Assembly (NCBI RefSeq): GCF_031581025.1
Contig: NZ_JAVLCA010000067.1
Strand: one strand, 5' to 3'
DNA from: Salibaculum sp031581025
Lineage (GTDB): Bacteria; Pseudomonadota; Alphaproteobacteria; Rhodobacterales; Rhodobacteraceae
DNA: 7,555 nucleotides
Below the pieces are notes generated by a model. It saw only the letters and a list, made by a program, of their open reading frames with translations, was not told where the DNA came from and searched no databases. Shown here piece by piece: positions 5,488 to 7,555 of this stretch. The translations under genes and the position numbers were made by a program. The stretch's first letter is position 1, and each line of letters opens with the position of its first letter.

Positions 5488-7555
5488 CGTGCCCTTCCCC
5501 GTCAACGGAATACGTAGTGTCCGGGGCCACCGGCACGGGGCCCACGCCGTCGAGCGCCGTCTCGAGCGTCTCGCCGCTCAACACTGACTGGTCGAACAGG
5601 GCCCGCGCCAGCCCCAGGAATTGCGCGTGATGGGCGCGCAACACCGCCGCAGCCTGTGTTTCTCCTGCCCGCAGGCGCGCATCGACCGCACGGCGCAGAT
5701 TTGGCTCAAGGCCCAGCCTGCCGACCAGCGTTTCGGGCGGGCCGTGCCACACCGGCGAAACGCCCAGGCCGAAAGACTGCTCGGCCGCCACTGCCAGACG
5801 CGTCGCCTCGGCCAGGTCGCTGGACGCGACGCCGCCCGCCCCCCAACTCACCGTGCTCAGCTCCAGCCTTTCGGCCGCGCGCCCGGCCATCAGGTTGGCC
5901 AACCGCGCCGCGACATCGCGCTCGGTGCCCGTGGCGGCGGCGGGGTGCAGCTGCGTGAGGCCGCCCTCATGCGCGATCATCATCCGCACCGGGCGGCCGA
6001 GCCCGACAGACACGCTCACCAAAGCATGGCCCGCCTCATGCAGGGCGATGCGCCAGCGCTGCGCGTCCGTAAGTGGCGGGGCCTCGCTCTCGATCTCGGC
6101 GGCGAGGTCGGCCTCCTGCAACTCGCGCCGCGCGGCCCGGGCCCGGGCGCGCGCCCGGCGCACGATGGCCGCGATCGCCGCACCGCTCAGCCCCGGCGTG
6201 CGCCGCGCGAGGCGCGCCACCGCGGCCGCGGACAGATCGGGCCCGACATGCCAACGCAAGACATCGGGCATCAGTTCGGGGGTGGGCGGGTCGATCGGCA
6301 GCGTCCGGTCGAAGCGCCCGGGCCGCCGCAACGCCGGATCGATCCGGTCGGCCGCGTTGGTGGCGGCCATCACGACGACCCCCTCGCGCGTGGCGAACCC
6401 GTCGAGCAGTTCGAGCAGCGCAGCGACGTTGCCCTGCACCCAGGCCGTGTTGGGCCCGTTCTGCGCCTCGCGCGACCCGATAGCGTCGAGCTCGTCGATG
6501 AAAACGACCGCCGGCGCGGCGTCACCTGCCGCGGCAAAGAACTGTCGCATCTCTCGGATGACATCGCCCGACCGCGCGCCCGAACTCATCCATTGCGCCA
6601 TCGAGCCCGCCGACACATGCATGCCCGCCTCGGCGGCCAGTAGCCGCGCGATCTCTGTTTTACCGCCGCCCGGCGGGCCCGTCATCAGAAGGCCGCGGGG
6701 CACCTGCGCCCAGTCCAGCCGACCCGCATGCCATTCCCGCAGGTCGTCGACGAGTCCGAGCAGGACCTCGCGCACCGATTGGGGCAGCGGAAACGCCGAA
6801 AGGTTGCCCGCGTCGTCGCCCGCCTGCGTCTCGCGGCTCAGTGCGCGCACGGCCCCGGCGGGGGTGGGCGCCCGCAGGGCAAGCTGCAACGCGCGGATGT
6901 CGGCGGCGGCAAGGCCGGCGGTATCGGGGAACTCAAGCTCCCGGGGCACGTCCGCGCCATAGCGCCAGTGCAGATGCATCCGCAAAAGCGCGGCGTCGAG
7001 GGCGGGCAGGTGCACCACGGTCTCGGGCCGCAGGTCCCCGATCCCGTCGCTTGGCGCGGAGGGGCCGGAAGCAAGCAGGACGAGGGGGCGGTCGGTGTCG
7101 AGAAGCGCGTCGATCCGCCTCGGGCCCCGCGACGCCTCGTCGGCCGTCATGATTTTCGGGCCGGGGGTAGTGTCGTTTGGCGCCCTGGCATGCTCGAGCA
7201 TGACGCGCAGCACGCGGCGCGTCTCGTCGGCACATGCGAGGGGGCCGTGAAAGATCACGGTGATGCGTCCCGGCACGGCCAACGCGGCGTGCAAGGTCGG
7301 CGCGTCGCCGAAAGCTCTCGCAAGGCACAGGATTGCATGGGCGACCGCGACACGCGGGCGACGCGTTTTCGCGGGCGGCGGCGCGCCGCCGGGGCGGCTG
7401 CCATCGGTCGCATCGGCCGCCTCGATCTCGTCCAGCAGGTCATCGACGGTCTCGATCTCGTCATCCGCCGAGAGCGGCGTCTCGACCGGTACGAAGGCCG
7501 AGTTCTGCTCAGCGCTGCACGCGAGGGCTGACAGGACCTCTTCGGCGAAGGTGGT
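5480..7555 (-). CDS. FtsH-like AAA+ ATPase with M41-type zinc peptidase domain (start outside window)
   Basis: An ATP-dependent zinc protease; 691 residues are visible and the N-terminus lies beyond the right edge. The frame is open and protein-like to the last base; the TTG at 7294 is not a credible start and no ATG or GTG occurs upstream of it in frame. Numbering from the first visible codon: an acidic stretch with DEIE repeats (about 32-54), a possible degenerate AAA-like module (about 98-237), then a full AAA+ domain with Walker A GPPGGGKT (293-300), a pore-loop position occupied by W322, Walker B with D354/E355, and the second region of homology ATNAADRIDPALRRPGRFDR (398-417) with R411 and R414 as likely arginine fingers. 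The peptidase domain has HEAGH (506-510) and the third zinc ligand D580 in SSDLAEAT. FtsH is normally membrane-anchored just before its AAA domain; here no hydrophobic helix is visible, so a soluble enzyme is likely. Substrate unknown. Confidence 0.9.
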   Translation of the reverse strand, partial: TTFAEEVLSALACSAEQNSAFVPVETPLSADDEIETVDDLLDEIEAADATDGSRPGGAPPPAKTRRPRVAVAHAILCLARAFGDAPTLHAALAVPGRITVIFHGPLACADETRRVLRVMLEHARAPNDTTPGPKIMTADEASRGPRRIDALLDTDRPLVLLASGPSAPSDGIGDLRPETVVHLPALDAALLRMHLHWRYGADVPRELEFPDTAGLAAADIRALQLALRAPTPAGAVRALSRETQAGDDAGNLSAFPLPQSVREVLLGLVDDLREWHAGRLDWAQVPRGLLMTGPPGGGKTEIARLLAAEAGMHVSAGSMAQWMSSGARSGDVIREMRQFFAAAGDAAPAVVFIDELDAIGSREAQNGPNTAWVQGNVAALLELLDGFATREGVVVMAATNAADRIDPALRRPGRFDRTLPIDPPTPELMPDVLRWHVGPDLSAAAVARLARRTPGLSGAAIAAIVRRARARARAARRELQEADLAAEIESEAPPLTDAQRWRIALHEAGHALVSVSVGLGRPVRMMIAHEGGLTQLHPAAATGTERDVAARLANLMAGRAAERLELSTVSWGAGGVASSDLAEATRLAVAAEQSFGLGVSPVWHGPPETLVGRLGLEPNLRRAVDARLRAGETQAAAVLRAHHAQFLGLARALFDQSVLSGETLETALDGVGPVPVAPDTTYSVDGEGHDG

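Noticed and set aside
4594..5517. Plus-strand open frame opposite the recombinase
   Set aside because: It is antisense to a gene with complete catalytic residues, and its translation resembles no protein family.
5853..6962. Long plus-strand open frame opposite the protease gene
   Set aside because: It is a mirror of the AAA+ coding strand, Ser/Arg/Ala-rich with no recognisable motif or ribosome-binding site.
5480..7294. Protease gene starting at the TTG at 7294
   Set aside because: The frame continues open and protein-like for 87 more codons to the window edge, so the TTG is internal and the gene is cut by the window.

Overview
The window looks like accessory or variable DNA from a high-G+C alphaproteobacterium. 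A Rhodobacteraceae-like host is my guess from codon use and protein style (GC-rich third positions, Ala/Arg-rich proteins); no rRNA, tRNA or taxonomic marker is present to prove it. Three large genes lie on the minus strand. From right to left they are an FtsH-like AAA+ zinc protease that runs off the right edge (5480-7555), a Cre-like tyrosine recombinase overlapping it by 8 nt (4579-5487), and a SWIM/SNF2 helicase (97-3462).

Between the recombinase and the helicase sits a block of different character (3536-4575). It is visibly less GC-rich, is read on the opposite strand, and carries only a toxin-antitoxin pair of the MqsR/MqsA family. The block has 24-bp imperfect inverted repeats at its ends (22 of 24 positions match). 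Just outside these is a perfect 8-bp direct repeat, GGGTCAGG, present once on each side. This is the layout of a small non-autonomous transposable element with a target-site duplication. The terminator of the TA operon, a perfect 24-bp palindrome at 4528-4551, abuts the right inverted repeat.

Removing the element and one copy of the direct repeat places the recombinase stop codon about 68 bp upstream of the helicase start, on the same strand. The ancestral arrangement may therefore have been a protease-recombinase-helicase cluster, now split by a self-maintaining TA cassette. The recombinase stop codon lies inside the duplicated target, so the gene stays intact.

The points most worth checking are the TA-bearing mobile element and its empty site, the protease-recombinase(-helicase) association, the apparent internal duplication that gives the protease a degenerate N-terminal AAA-like module, and the cysteine-free MqsA. 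No RNA genes, CRISPR arrays or complete autonomous IS elements were seen. The 96 bases left of the helicase hold no gene I can support.
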